Of a stretch of 64,000 nt of DNA, positions 1-7,752 are shown piece after piece. The stretch covers positions 613,990-677,989 of the forward strand of contig NZ_FPKU01000003.1 of the NCBI RefSeq assembly GCF_900119845.1, written 5' to 3'. Made by a program: the position numbers and the translations under genes. This DNA is from Devosia enhydra. Its GTDB lineage: Bacteria; Pseudomonadota; Alphaproteobacteria; Rhizobiales; Devosiaceae. The notes beneath the pieces were generated by a model. The model saw only the letters and a list, made by a program, of their open reading frames with translations. It made no database searches and was not told the origin of the DNA. How positions within the stretch are numbered: position 1 is the first letter of the stretch; each line of letters starts with the position of its first letter.

Positions 1-45
1 TGCATCAACGGGGTCTCGCTGACCTTCAAGCCCGCCACGGCCTGA
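1..45 (+). CDS. 3' end of an unidentified gene
   Basis: An open frame enters from the left edge and ends with TGA at 43-45, giving the C-terminal residues CINGVSLTFKPATA. It abuts the rmuC stop codon on the other strand without a gap, as expected for convergent genes. Fourteen residues are too few to identify a family, and an open frame this short could arise by chance. Confidence 0.3.
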   Translation, partial: CINGVSLTFKPATA

Positions 46-1161
46 TCAGGCGCTGTCCTCGCCGCTGAAATCGAGCGTCTCGATGCGTGTGCCGCGCTTG
101 GCAAGCTTGCGCGTCGAGACCAGCACCTGATCGATGTCGGCCTGGGCCTGCCCGAAATGGCTGCGCAGCTTCTGCACCCTGTCGTCGAGCCGCCCCAGAT
201 CGGCCAGCAGCTCCTGCACCTCGGCCTGGATCAGATGGGCCTGTTCGCGCATGCGCACGTCGCGCAAGAGCGCCTGCACCACCTGCACGCACAGCAGCAG
301 CAGCGCCGGTGAGACGATCACCACCCGGGCGCGCGCCGCCCGCTGCACCACATCCTCGAACTGCTCGTTGAGATCGGCAAAGATCGCCTCCGAGGGCACG
401 AAGAGGAAGGCGAGGTCGTGGGTTTCCCCGGCGATCAGGTATTTCTCCGCGATGGCGCGAACATGCACGTTCATGTCCGCCCTTAGGCCCGCCGCCGCCT
501 TCTGCCGTTCCCCTTCATCCTCTGCCGCATGGAAGCGCTGCCAGCTTTCGAGCGGAAACTTGGCATCCACCACGAGGCCGGGCGCGCCATTGGGCAGGCC
601 GATCATGCAGTCGGGCCGGCTGCCATTGGAGAGCGTGGGCTGGAAGCTGTAGGCCCCCATCGGCAGCGCATCGGCGATGATCGCCTCCATCCGCCCCTGC
701 CCGAAGGCGCCGCGCGTCTGCTTGTTGGCGAGGATCTGCTGCAAGGACACCACCTCGCCCGAGAGCTGGGTGATGGTCGCCTGCGCCCGGTCGATCACCG
801 CCAGCCGCTCGCCGAGTTTGCCGAGGCTGTCCTCCGTGCGCGCCGTCGTCTGGCGCATCGCCTCGCCCAGCCTGTGGCCGTGGCTGTCGAGCCGTTCATT
901 GACGAGCCGCGCGAGGTCCGATGTGCGGGTGCCGAAGATTTCCGCCATGGTCTGCATGCGCCCGGTCATCTCGGCCTGGGCCCGCATCAGATCCTCAAGC
1001 GCCCGCCCGGTGTCCTCTGTGGCGGCCGCGCGCCGCCTCGCCTCGCGCAGATGCATGATCAGCATGACAAGCAGCAGCAGCCCGGCGGCCCCGACCAGCG
1101 CCGGCAGCGCCATCGCCAATGTCACGGGGCCTGAGCCGAAATCGAGAAGCACGGTGTCCAT
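46..1161 (-). CDS. rmuC: DNA recombination protein RmuC
   Basis: 371-residue protein with the RmuC layout: one N-terminal membrane segment (about residues 18-38, a Leu/Val/Ile-rich stretch), a long charged coiled-coil region (about 45-165), then the RmuC domain. Within that domain the short motifs RPDCMIG and VVDAKFPLE resemble a PD-(D/E)xK nuclease core. RmuC is known to limit DNA inversions between short inverted repeats; its biochemistry is inferred from fold. The divergent neighbour is peptide deformylase, which looks like a separate transcription unit. The ATG start lies at 1161 and the length is typical. Confidence 0.9.
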   Translation of the reverse strand: MDTVLLDFGSGPVTLAMALPALVGAAGLLLLVMLIMHLREARRRAAATEDTGRALEDLMRAQAEMTGRMQTMAEIFGTRTSDLARLVNERLDSHGHRLGEAMRQTTARTEDSLGKLGERLAVIDRAQATITQLSGEVVSLQQILANKQTRGAFGQGRMEAIIADALPMGAYSFQPTLSNGSRPDCMIGLPNGAPGLVVDAKFPLESWQRFHAAEDEGERQKAAAGLRADMNVHVRAIAEKYLIAGETHDLAFLFVPSEAIFADLNEQFEDVVQRAARARVVIVSPALLLLCVQVVQALLRDVRMREQAHLIQAEVQELLADLGRLDDRVQKLRSHFGQAQADIDQVLVSTRKLAKRGTRIETLDFSGEDSA

Positions 1162-1242
1162 GGCCGGACCCTAGCCGATTCGGGTTTACCCTTTGTTCCT
1201 CTTAACTCGGCAGGACAGCTCCGTTGTACCCTTGCCTTGCAG

Positions 1243-1270
1243 TTGACCGCGCAGGGCCGATTACCATATT
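1243..1270 (+). promoter_or_regulatory. possible sigma70-type promoter of def
   Basis: TTGACC at 1243-1248 and CATATT at 1265-1270 are separated by 16 bp and lie about 32 bp before the def start codon. The match to a housekeeping promoter is fair but unproven. Confidence 0.3.
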
Positions 1271-1301
1271 GAGCACTCGTCCCGAGCGGAAGGTTGTTGC
1301 C

Positions 1302-1814
1302 ATGGCCAAGCGCCCCATTCTCGTCCTGCCCGATCAGCGGCTGCGCGCCGTTGCCGATCCCATCGAGATGGTGGACGACGATGTGCGCGCCCTCGCGCAG
1401 GACATGCTCGACACCATGTATGACGCGCCCGGCATTGGGCTCGCCGGTCCGCAGATCGGGGAAATGAAGCGCATCGTGGTGATGGACCTCTCCGCCGAGG
1501 ATGAGCCCAACGATCCCCTGGTGATGATCAATCCCGAGATCGTCGAGGTCTCCGAGGAGACCGCCATCACCGAGGAAGGTTGCCTCTCCATCCCCGAGCT
1601 CTATTACGAGGTCGAGCGCCCCGCCGAAATCACGGTGCGCTATACCGATCTCGAGGGCAAGCAAGTCGAAAAGCACGCCACCGATCGTCTCGCGGTCTGC
1701 GTCCAGCACGAGATCGACCATCTCGATGGCGTGCTCTATATCGACTATCTCTCCCGCCTCAAGCGCGACCGGGTGCTCAAGAAGTTCGAAAAGCAGGCCC
1801 GCCGCGCCGGCTGA
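1302..1814 (+). CDS. def: Peptide deformylase
   Basis: 170-residue protein that removes the formyl group from the N-terminal methionine of new polypeptides; a cytosolic metalloenzyme. All three family motifs are visible: GIGLAGPQ (44-51, with Gly where many homologues have Ala), EGCLSIP with metal-ligand Cys94, and HEIDH with ligands His136 and His140 and catalytic Glu137. The ATG at 1302 is preferred over an upstream in-frame start because it has a GGAAGG ribosome site and matches family length. The gene is followed 36 bp downstream by an amidotransferase, not by the fmt gene that often follows def. Confidence 0.95.
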   Translation: MAKRPILVLPDQRLRAVADPIEMVDDDVRALAQDMLDTMYDAPGIGLAGPQIGEMKRIVVMDLSAEDEPNDPLVMINPEIVEVSEETAITEEGCLSIPELYYEVERPAEITVRYTDLEGKQVEKHATDRLAVCVQHEIDHLDGVLYIDYLSRLKRDRVLKKFEKQARRAG

Positions 1815-1850
1815 TGCCTATCGCGCGGCGGTGAAGCGGGAGCGTCGGGC

Positions 1851-2591
1851 ATGAACCTCACCATTATCGAGACCGGCGAGATTCCCGAACCGCTGCGCCA
1901 CCGCTTCGTCCCCTATGCCGACATGTTCGGCCAAATGTTCGCGCGCGCCGGCCGCCCCGTAGCCACCCAGACCATTGCGGTGCATCGCGGCGATCCCCTG
2001 CCCGAGCCTCAAACGCTCGATGCGGTGCTGATCACCGGCTCCCCCGCCGGCGTCTACGATCCCCTGCCCTGGCTCGATCCCTTGCGCGATTTCATCCGCG
2101 CGGCCTATGCGGCGGATCTGCCCATGCTCGGCATCTGCTTTGGCCACCAGATCATCGCCGATGCGCTGGGCGGCGAGGTGCGCAAATCCGAAAAGGGCTG
2201 GGGCATGGGCCGGCACGCCTATCGCGTCGTCGGCGCGCCCGGCTTCCTCCCCGGCGTCGGCGAAAGCGTTTCCATCCTCTGCTCGCATCAGGATCAGGTG
2301 ATCGTGCCCCCCGCCGAGGCCGAGGTGTTCCTTGCCTCGCCCTTCACCCCCAATGACGGCCTCGCCTATCGCAATGGCCGCGTCGTGACGCTCCAGCCCC
2401 ATCCGGAATTCGCCGACGATTACGCCATTGCGCTCGCCGACCTCAGGCGCGGCCGCGCCCCCGATGCGGTGGTCGATGCGGCGCTCGCAAGCTTCACAAC
2501 CCCCTCCGACAGCCCGGCCATGGGCCGCTGGCTCGCCGACTGGCTCATCGCCGCCGCCGCGCAAAAATCCCCCCAAGCCTCGCGCCCCTGA
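1851..2591 (+). CDS. Class I glutamine amidotransferase family protein
   Basis: 246 residues forming a single GATase1 domain. The nucleophile elbow is GICFGHQ with Cys96, and the catalytic His184-Glu186 pair sits in LQPHPEF, so the triad is complete. Such stand-alone domains (COG0518-type) transfer or hydrolyse an amide or gamma-glutamyl group; the substrate cannot be read from sequence. GMP synthase is excluded by the missing synthetase and dimerisation domains. It lies 36 bp after def on the same strand and may be cotranscribed. The start is ATG at 1851. Confidence 0.8.
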   Translation: MNLTIIETGEIPEPLRHRFVPYADMFGQMFARAGRPVATQTIAVHRGDPLPEPQTLDAVLITGSPAGVYDPLPWLDPLRDFIRAAYAADLPMLGICFGHQIIADALGGEVRKSEKGWGMGRHAYRVVGAPGFLPGVGESVSILCSHQDQVIVPPAEAEVFLASPFTPNDGLAYRNGRVVTLQPHPEFADDYAIALADLRRGRAPDAVVDAALASFTTPSDSPAMGRWLADWLIAAAAQKSPQASRP

Positions 2592-2610
2592 GCGCGTCTC
2601 ACCCCCGAGC

Positions 2611-2626
2611 GGTGCCACGCGGCACC
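2611..2626 (+). terminator. GC-rich hairpin after the amidotransferase
   Basis: GGTGCC-acgc-GGCACC forms a 6-bp stem 20 bp after the stop codon. There is no clear U-run, so an intrinsic terminator role is only suggested. Confidence 0.25.
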
Positions 2627-2682
2627 TTGCGCACGGGCCGCCGCAATGGCACGCTCGTGGTACTTCATGGGGGTGATGACAG

Positions 2683-3939
2683 ATGAATGTGGCGCGGTCT
2701 CTTGCAGCCTTGGGGCTTTTACTGGGCCTGAGCCCGGCCGCTCTTGCCGCCCCTCTCGATGATTACATCGTCATGAAGGCGGCCGAAAAGATCAACCTTG
2801 CCTGTGGCGGGCTCAAATATTTCGAGCATGAGCGCACGCTCGCCGCCGCAGCCGACTATCTGGGCCAGACCAGCCAGAACCGCCTCTCCCTCGATGGGCG
2901 CCTCACCGAGCCCGACTATAATGCCTGGCTCGCCGAGCAGACCGCCAAGGTCGATGCCGCCGTGGCCGCTGCCGGCTGCACCCAGGCCGCCTACGCCTAT
3001 CTGCTGCCCGCCAAGGCCCGCGCCGCCGAGGAGATCTATCGCGATCTCGCGCTCGCCTTCCATTTCGCGCAGATGCCAGAGGGCAGCCTCGAGCGGCTCA
3101 AGATCGATAACCAGCAGGTGCTCGCCTCGCAGGGCTTCGAGGCCTATCTGCGCCAGCTCTATGGCGAGGGCTTCGATACCTTCGCCGCCCGCCAGCGCGA
3201 GATCGCCTCAAGCGAACTGCCCGCCGCCAACCCCTTCGGGCAGGGCGGCTTCGGTTTGGGCACCACGCTGGGCACGATGATCACCGATCCCGATGCGATG
3301 ATGAAGAATTCCAGCCTGCGCATGGAGGGCGGCGACGCGCTACGCAAGGTGCATTTCGAGGTCGCGGCCGAAGCCAGCGGGCTTCTCGTGCGGCCGTTCG
3401 TGGTGGGCGATCGCACGCTGGCCCAGCTCGTTCATCCCGCCGGCGCCGAGCCCCCGCTCACCATCGTCGAAGGCCCTAGCTACCTGCTGTTCGATCCCGA
3501 GCCCGACAATGACACGCAGGCCGATCGCGTCGAGCTCTCGAGCGCCACAGGCCTTTCGCCCGATGGCGGGTTGCGGGTGATGTTCTTTGGCGATGCGGCG
3601 CTGGCCCATCTCACCAATGCCACCGTGCGGCTCTATGCGCGCACCACGCCGCTGCCCTCGGCCGTGAGCTCATGGGAGATGTTCGATCGCGAGGATTGGC
3701 GCGCGGGCACCACGATGTTCGAGGGCGTGAGGTCGAGCGCCACCTGCCTTGGCGCCCCATGCTTCGATTTCCCCCCCGAAGCGACCGAAGCCCTCACCGC
3801 CTTCACCCAGGGCGATTACGCTGAACTCTTCGTCTCCCCCCGCCCCGCCGACGACCGAGACTTCTTCCAGGCCCGCTACCGCCCCGGCAAATTCAGCAAT
3901 TATTACACCTGGCTGGTGCGCAAGGGCACGGGGAGCTAG
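2683..3939 (+). CDS. Exported protein of unknown function
   Basis: 418 residues starting with a clear Sec signal peptide (about 1-22, ending in the ALA-A type cleavage site SPAALA), so it is predicted to be periplasmic or secreted. The mature part has two cysteines near the N-terminus (CGGLKYF and AGCTQA) and a second pair late (SATCLGAPC), which could form disulfides. An Ala/Glu-rich helical first half is followed by a mixed second half. No catalytic motif or known family was recognised. Its stop codon overlaps that of the convergent DJ-1 gene (shared CTAG at 3936-3939). Confidence 0.75.
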   Translation: MNVARSLAALGLLLGLSPAALAAPLDDYIVMKAAEKINLACGGLKYFEHERTLAAAADYLGQTSQNRLSLDGRLTEPDYNAWLAEQTAKVDAAVAAAGCTQAAYAYLLPAKARAAEEIYRDLALAFHFAQMPEGSLERLKIDNQQVLASQGFEAYLRQLYGEGFDTFAARQREIASSELPAANPFGQGGFGLGTTLGTMITDPDAMMKNSSLRMEGGDALRKVHFEVAAEASGLLVRPFVVGDRTLAQLVHPAGAEPPLTIVEGPSYLLFDPEPDNDTQADRVELSSATGLSPDGGLRVMFFGDAALAHLTNATVRLYARTTPLPSAVSSWEMFDREDWRAGTTMFEGVRSSATCLGAPCFDFPPEATEALTAFTQGDYAELFVSPRPADDRDFFQARYRPGKFSNYYTWLVRKGTGS

Positions 3940-4604
3940 GTTTGATGCGCGTGGAGCCGCCGCGCGGCGGCTTCCGATGCTGCGCGGCGCTTTGCGATGA
4001 ACCCTGCCATGGCCTGCTGAACCGGCGTCAGCACCGCCGGGTCTGCCGTGGCTGGTGAGCCCCCGGGCAGCGCAGGCGGGTCGTATTCAATCTGTAACCT
4101 AATCCTGCTGGCCGCCTCGGCTCCCAGAACTTCAGCCGCAACCGCTAGCCCGAAATCTATCCCCGAGGTCACTCCCGCCCCGGTGATGCGATTGCGGTCC
4201 CGCACCACTCTCTCGCTCACCGGAGTGGCACCGAATAGCGCCAGCTGGTCGATTGAGGACCAATGCGATGTGGCGCGATAGCCCGTCAGCAGCCCGGCCG
4301 CCGCCAGCACCAGCGATCCCGTGCATACCGATGTCACCCACCTGCACTTCGGCGCCATGGCGCGCAGAAACGCGAGCGTTTCGGCGTCATCCATCAGGTC
4401 GATCTGTCCCGGCCCGCCCGGAACGCAGATCAGATCGAGTGCCGGCGCCGCTTCGAATGTGTGGGTGGGCAAAAGCCTCAGCCCCCGATCCGAAGCCACC
4501 GGGTCGAGCGTCTTCCAGATCAGCGATATCTCCACCCCTGCCATGCGCCCGAACACTTCGAGCGGTGCGGTCAGGTCAAGCTGGGTAAGGCGCGGAAACA
4601 GCAA
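3936..4604 (-). CDS. DJ-1/PfpI family protein with a stop codon at the expected codon 2
   Basis: The readable protein (222 residues from a TTG at 4604) is a DJ-1/PfpI domain. It has the N-terminal strand LFPRLTQLDLTAPLEVF, the nucleophile elbow SVCTGSLVL with the conserved Cys, and the SHW segment typical of isonitrile-hydratase-like members. Homologues usually begin MxxGFLLFP. Here the frame just upstream reads TTG TAG TTC GGG CTT TTG, so the stop at 4614-4616 falls where residue 2 would be, and a GGGAG site lies 7 bp before that TTG. Translation may restart at 4604, losing about five residues of the first beta strand, or the gene may be newly inactivated. A C-terminal Ala/Arg-rich tail is intact. 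Confidence 0.65.
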   Translation of the reverse strand: MLFPRLTQLDLTAPLEVFGRMAGVEISLIWKTLDPVASDRGLRLLPTHTFEAAPALDLICVPGGPGQIDLMDDAETLAFLRAMAPKCRWVTSVCTGSLVLAAAGLLTGYRATSHWSSIDQLALFGATPVSERVVRDRNRITGAGVTSGIDFGLAVAAEVLGAEAASRIRLQIEYDPPALPGGSPATADPAVLTPVQQAMAGFIAKRRAASEAAARRLHAHQT

Positions 4605-4747
4605 AAGCCCGAACTACAACACAAAACTCCCAAAAGGCGCGAACAGAATATTGGAGATGCGCGGGTTATCGCTCCAAATGACTAATGCAGCCATCAAATC
4701 ACAAGAGCATCTGCCATTCCAGGTCTATCGCTATACCGCCTTTTCTA

Positions 4748-4768
4748 CCCTCCCCTGTGCGGGGAGGG
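4748..4768. repeat. CCCTCCCC/GGGGAGGG intergenic hairpin
   Basis: CCCTCCCC-tgtgc-GGGGAGGG is a perfect 8-bp stem in the 195-bp gap between the rhodanese gene and the DJ-1 gene. It resembles the hairpins at 14064 and 52256 and may be a REP-like element. It could also serve as terminator of the rhodanese operon. Nothing else was recognised in this gap. Confidence 0.5.
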
Positions 4769-4799
4769 CGAAGGGTTTCACGGTCGGCGACCGATCAGA

Positions 4800-5702
4800 T
4801 CAAGCGGCGAAATCTGTGCCGGCCTTGGGCAGGTTGGGGTCCTGCACCCACTCGGTCCAGGAGCCGTCATAGAGCTTGAGATTGCTGTAGCCGAGATCCT
4901 TGAGGATCGCGAGCAGATCTGAAGCCGCCCAGCCCCAGCCGCAGGTGGTGATGATCTCGTCATCCTTTTCAATGCCAAGCTCGGCTAGGCGGGCGACGAG
5001 GCCATCGATATCCTCTTTGAGCGTATTGGCATCGGAGAAGAGGCCGATCGGCACGTTGAGCGAGCCCGGAATGTGGCCACGATCGTAGCCGGCGGTGCCG
5101 CGGGCATCGAGCACGAATGCCTCACCGCCTTCGAGCGCTGCAAGCACATAGTCCTTCTGCACGATGTAGGGCTTGGTGTCGGTGAGCTTCAGATCCGAAG
5201 GCGGCAGCACCGTCGCTTCGGTCGTGACGTAGCCATCCCAGACGTCGAAACCGCCGCTCAGGATATGGACGTTGGGGAAGCCGGCCTGATCGAGCGAAAC
5301 ATAGATCTTGCCGGGGAAGCGCGCCGAGTCGGGGCTGAGCGGATTGGCATCGAATTCGCCATAGACGACGATGGTCTGGTCGTAGCTGAGGCCATAGCCC
5401 GCAAGGATCGGCTCGAGTTCCTCATAGGATTTGGTTTCGCCGATGACGCCATTGACGTCAGGGGTCTCGATGAATTCGCGCGGGATGTTGATGGCGCCGG
5501 GGATGTGTCCAGCAGCATAGCGATCGGCGGTGCGGATATCGACGAGCACGACGTCGTCCCCGAGGCCCTTGAGCTGATCCAGACTTATATAGGCGCCCAG
5601 GCCTTCGCTCTGCTGCAGGATCGCGGGCAGGGCCAGGGCGGCTGTGGACAGTGTAAGGCTCGAGGCCAGGGCGGCAAAAACGGCGAGGGTTTTCAGTTTC
5701 AT
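4800..5702 (-). CDS. Exported tandem-domain rhodanese (sulfurtransferase)
   Basis: 300 residues: Sec signal peptide (1-25, ending ALA), rhodanese domain 1 (about 40-165) and domain 2 (about 175-295). Domain 2 has the catalytic loop TTCGWGWAA with Cys254 as sulfur acceptor. In domain 1 the matching loop reads VYGEFDAN without Cys, the usual non-catalytic arrangement of thiosulfate:cyanide or mercaptopyruvate sulfurtransferases. It would move sulfane sulfur in the periplasm. An AAAGGAG site precedes the ATG. It is the last gene of a three-gene minus-strand operon behind the thioredoxin and CcdA genes, 19 bp after ccdA, which ties sulfur transfer to thiol reduction. Confidence 0.85.
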   Translation of the reverse strand: MKLKTLAVFAALASSLTLSTAALALPAILQQSEGLGAYISLDQLKGLGDDVVLVDIRTADRYAAGHIPGAINIPREFIETPDVNGVIGETKSYEELEPILAGYGLSYDQTIVVYGEFDANPLSPDSARFPGKIYVSLDQAGFPNVHILSGGFDVWDGYVTTEATVLPPSDLKLTDTKPYIVQKDYVLAALEGGEAFVLDARGTAGYDRGHIPGSLNVPIGLFSDANTLKEDIDGLVARLAELGIEKDDEIITTCGWGWAASDLLAILKDLGYSNLKLYDGSWTEWVQDPNLPKAGTDFAA

Positions 5703-5721
5703 TGCGAAGTCTCCTTTGGGT

Positions 5722-6444
5722 TCAGTTGGCTAGGGAATATTCCCATCCGGTCAGGGTCTCTTCCCAATGAGGGAACAGATCGAACAGCCAGAGCTGGATG
5801 GTGCGGTCAAAGCCGGTGAGCAGAAAAACACCGACCAGGATGAGGAGCAGGCCAAAGACCTGCTTGATGCGGTCGCCGTGCGCCTGGAGGATCGAAAAGC
5901 GCCTCAGCACAGCCCTGCCGCCGAAGATGACAGCAATCATTGGCAGTGCCGTGCCTAGCGAAAACGCCAGAGTGATCAAGGTCGCCTGGAGTGTAACCTG
6001 CTGGTTCATCGCGAGCGTCAGAACCGAAGCCATGACCGGACCGACGCATGGGGTCCAGGCAAGGCCCAAGCCGGCGCCGATCACGAAGCCGCCGCCAAAT
6101 CCGTCGCCATTGGGCAGATGCAGGGTCGCATTGGCGAGGCTGCCGGTCGAGCGCTCGAAGAGCCGGCTGAGGGGTGGAACGATCAGCACAAGTCCGCAGG
6201 CAATCAGGACTACGGCGCTGATGATGCGAACGACATCAGGGTGAACGCCCAGGGCATTGACAATTGTCGCCAATGTCAGGGTCACGGCCGTGAAGAACAC
6301 GACAAAGCCGGCCAGCACGCCCCATGGCCGCAGACGCCCCGACTGCGCGGAAGAGGCGAGAATAACCGGCAGCAGCGGCAGCACGCATGGCGAGGCGACG
6401 GTGACGACGCCCGCCAGGAAGGCGATAACAATCGAGGCGTCCAT
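5722..6444 (-). CDS. ccdA: CcdA/DsbD-type thiol-disulfide transmembrane protein
   Basis: 240 residues with about six membrane segments and the two hallmark cysteines of the CcdA/DsbD transmembrane family, Cys20 in SPCVLP and Cys133 in TPCVGP. These shuttle electrons from cytoplasmic thioredoxin to periplasmic acceptors. A role in cytochrome c maturation is possible, but the one-base overlap with the exported thioredoxin (TGATG) and the downstream rhodanese suggest a dedicated reducing pathway for this cassette. The start is ATG at 6444. Confidence 0.85.
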   Translation of the reverse strand: MDASIVIAFLAGVVTVASPCVLPLLPVILASSAQSGRLRPWGVLAGFVVFFTAVTLTLATIVNALGVHPDVVRIISAVVLIACGLVLIVPPLSRLFERSTGSLANATLHLPNGDGFGGGFVIGAGLGLAWTPCVGPVMASVLTLAMNQQVTLQATLITLAFSLGTALPMIAVIFGGRAVLRRFSILQAHGDRIKQVFGLLLILVGVFLLTGFDRTIQLWLFDLFPHWEETLTGWEYSLAN

Positions 6445-6842
6445 CAGTCGAAAATCGGCTTGCTGTTCAGCGCGTCGATGCCGCCGCCATTCCAGATCTG
6501 GAGCTTCTCGCCATTTACGCCAACCTGCACATAGGTGTTCTGATAGGTGACGCCGTAACGCGTCTTGAGGTCGGTTTCAGTGTCGTAATCGGCAATGATG
6601 AGCGTTATGCCCGGCTGCACTTCTGGCCAGCGTCCGCGGAACGAGACCATCGTAGCGCGGCAGGTGGGGCACCATTCAGCGTGAAAGTAGACAATGGCCG
6701 GGCCTTGGGCCGCAATCGCACGCAACTGGTCGATGGATTCGTAGGCAAGGGCATTGGCTTCGCTACGATCCTGGGCACGGGCGGTGATGCCAGAAGCCAC
6801 GAGCAGGGTTGAGGCTGCCAGAAAAGCACGCCGATTCAACAT
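6444..6842 (-). CDS. Twin-arginine-exported thioredoxin-like protein
   Basis: 132 residues from the ATG at 6842. The N-terminus MLNRRAFLAAS carries a twin-arginine motif and hydrophobic core ending near ARA-Q, so Tat export or Sec export to the periplasm is predicted. The thioredoxin domain holds the redox centre WCPTC (Cys58, Cys61), as in SoxW/DsbD-gamma-like thioredoxins. It is translationally coupled to the CcdA gene (TGATG), so CcdA is its probable electron donor. A GTG 9 bp upstream is an alternative start; no strong ribosome site was seen for either. Confidence 0.82.
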   Translation of the reverse strand: MLNRRAFLAASTLLVASGITARAQDRSEANALAYESIDQLRAIAAQGPAIVYFHAEWCPTCRATMVSFRGRWPEVQPGITLIIADYDTETDLKTRYGVTYQNTYVQVGVNGEKLQIWNGGGIDALNSKPIFD

Positions 6843-6936
6843 GGTGAGCACTCACGATAAATTCCGCGCACAAATTCGCAAAACATCGCCCGCCATTCGA
6901 GGTCAGCCATGCCGAATTCGGCCCAAAACTTAGAAA

Positions 6937-6955
6937 GTCTATCTACTTGATAGTC
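6937..6955. promoter_or_regulatory. Dyad operator candidate between divergent redox genes
   Basis: An imperfect palindrome of form GnCTATC-n5-GATAGnC lies about midway between the thioredoxin start (6842) and the start of the Cys-repeat protein (7062). Its position in a shared, relatively AT-rich divergent promoter region suits a repressor or activator of both units. The regulator is unknown. Confidence 0.4.
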
Positions 6956-7061
6956 ATATGTGTTGCGTTAGCTGGAGTGAGGTGCAATCTGGCTGAACCG
7001 GCCTTTTAAGAGCCGGCGCATCGCCGGCGATCCGAACCCCCAGACGGAAGGACCCTACCCA

Positions 7062-7286
7062 ATGACCAATCGCAGGACCCTGCTTTTCGGCGCAGCCCTG
7101 GCTGCCGGTGCCGCCGTCGCTGGAACCGTGGTGGCAGTGCAGAGCAATCGTGTCCCGCCCGCTCCGCTTGCGACGGTAGGCGAGGCTGATCCCCTCGCTT
7201 ACTCACCCTGTTCGCCAGCACCTGTGGCGGAGGACCCCCTGGCCTACTCGCCGTGTTCGCCAGCGCCAGTCAGCCCGGCTCCGTGA
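7062..7286 (+). CDS. Small exported protein with two Cys/Pro repeats
   Basis: 74 residues. The N-terminus MTNRRTLLFG plus an Ala/Gly/Val core (to about residue 27) looks like a twin-arginine signal or membrane anchor. After a Pro-rich linker come two identical 13-residue units, DPLAYSPCSPAPV at 43-55 and 58-70, each with one cysteine (Cys50, Cys65), then SPAP and the stop. The two repeat-encoding segments (7188-7226 and 7233-7271) differ at 8 third positions, all synonymous, which argues for selection on the peptide. A GGAAGG site precedes the ATG. It is divergent from the thioredoxin-CcdA-rhodanese operon and may be a substrate, metal ligand or sulfur carrier for it. No known family was recognised. 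Confidence 0.7.
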   Translation: MTNRRTLLFGAALAAGAAVAGTVVAVQSNRVPPAPLATVGEADPLAYSPCSPAPVAEDPLAYSPCSPAPVSPAP

Positions 7287-7752
7287 CGGCAGACATGTCA
7301 TTGCTTGGGACGGGCAAGCACACATCGCCGCGTTCTTGTCTGTCCCAAGTCCAGTAAGCCTCTTCTCAACCGCCTCGCCGAGCTTGAACGCGAGTGCGCC
7401 GCATCGCGTCGACAGCGAAGGTGCGAAGTGGCCGAAGATCATTGAGCGACGGGATACCGAATTTCCTGAACATCGCAGTTGCGGTGTCGCCGAGCCAAAG
7501 GCATGACCGCGAAATTGTTGCCGCGCCAGGCGTTACCAAAGCTGGTGATCGGCACGATGTCGTCACAGCTGATCGACGCGCCAATTGATGTCCGACGCGA
7601 GCTGACATCCCCTTCGCCACCCTTGAGGGCATGGCCCGACGCCCTCATTACCATCGCAAGGCCATGGATCGTCTCTGCCAACCAAATCGCCCCTCGCGCG
7701 TTACGCATCCACCCGCCCCGACCGCGCCTTGTTCCCCTAGCATAACCCCTTT
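7287..7752. other. 466-bp gap without a convincing gene
   Basis: Short open frames of 64-89 codons exist on both strands but overlap each other, lack ribosome sites and match no family I know. Base use is less GC-biased than in flanking genes. It may be the remains of a decayed gene or imported DNA next to the redox cassette. No repeats or hairpins of note were seen. Confidence 0.5.

Noticed and set aside
4614-4616. TAG in the DJ-1 gene as a recoded (selenocysteine or pyrrolysine) codon
   Set aside because: TAG is not selenocysteine, no pyrrolysine system is expected here, and the position is codon 2, not the active site.
7366-7708. Two minus-strand frames of 88-89 codons in the gap
   Set aside because: They overlap in different phases, lack ribosome sites and match no recognised family.
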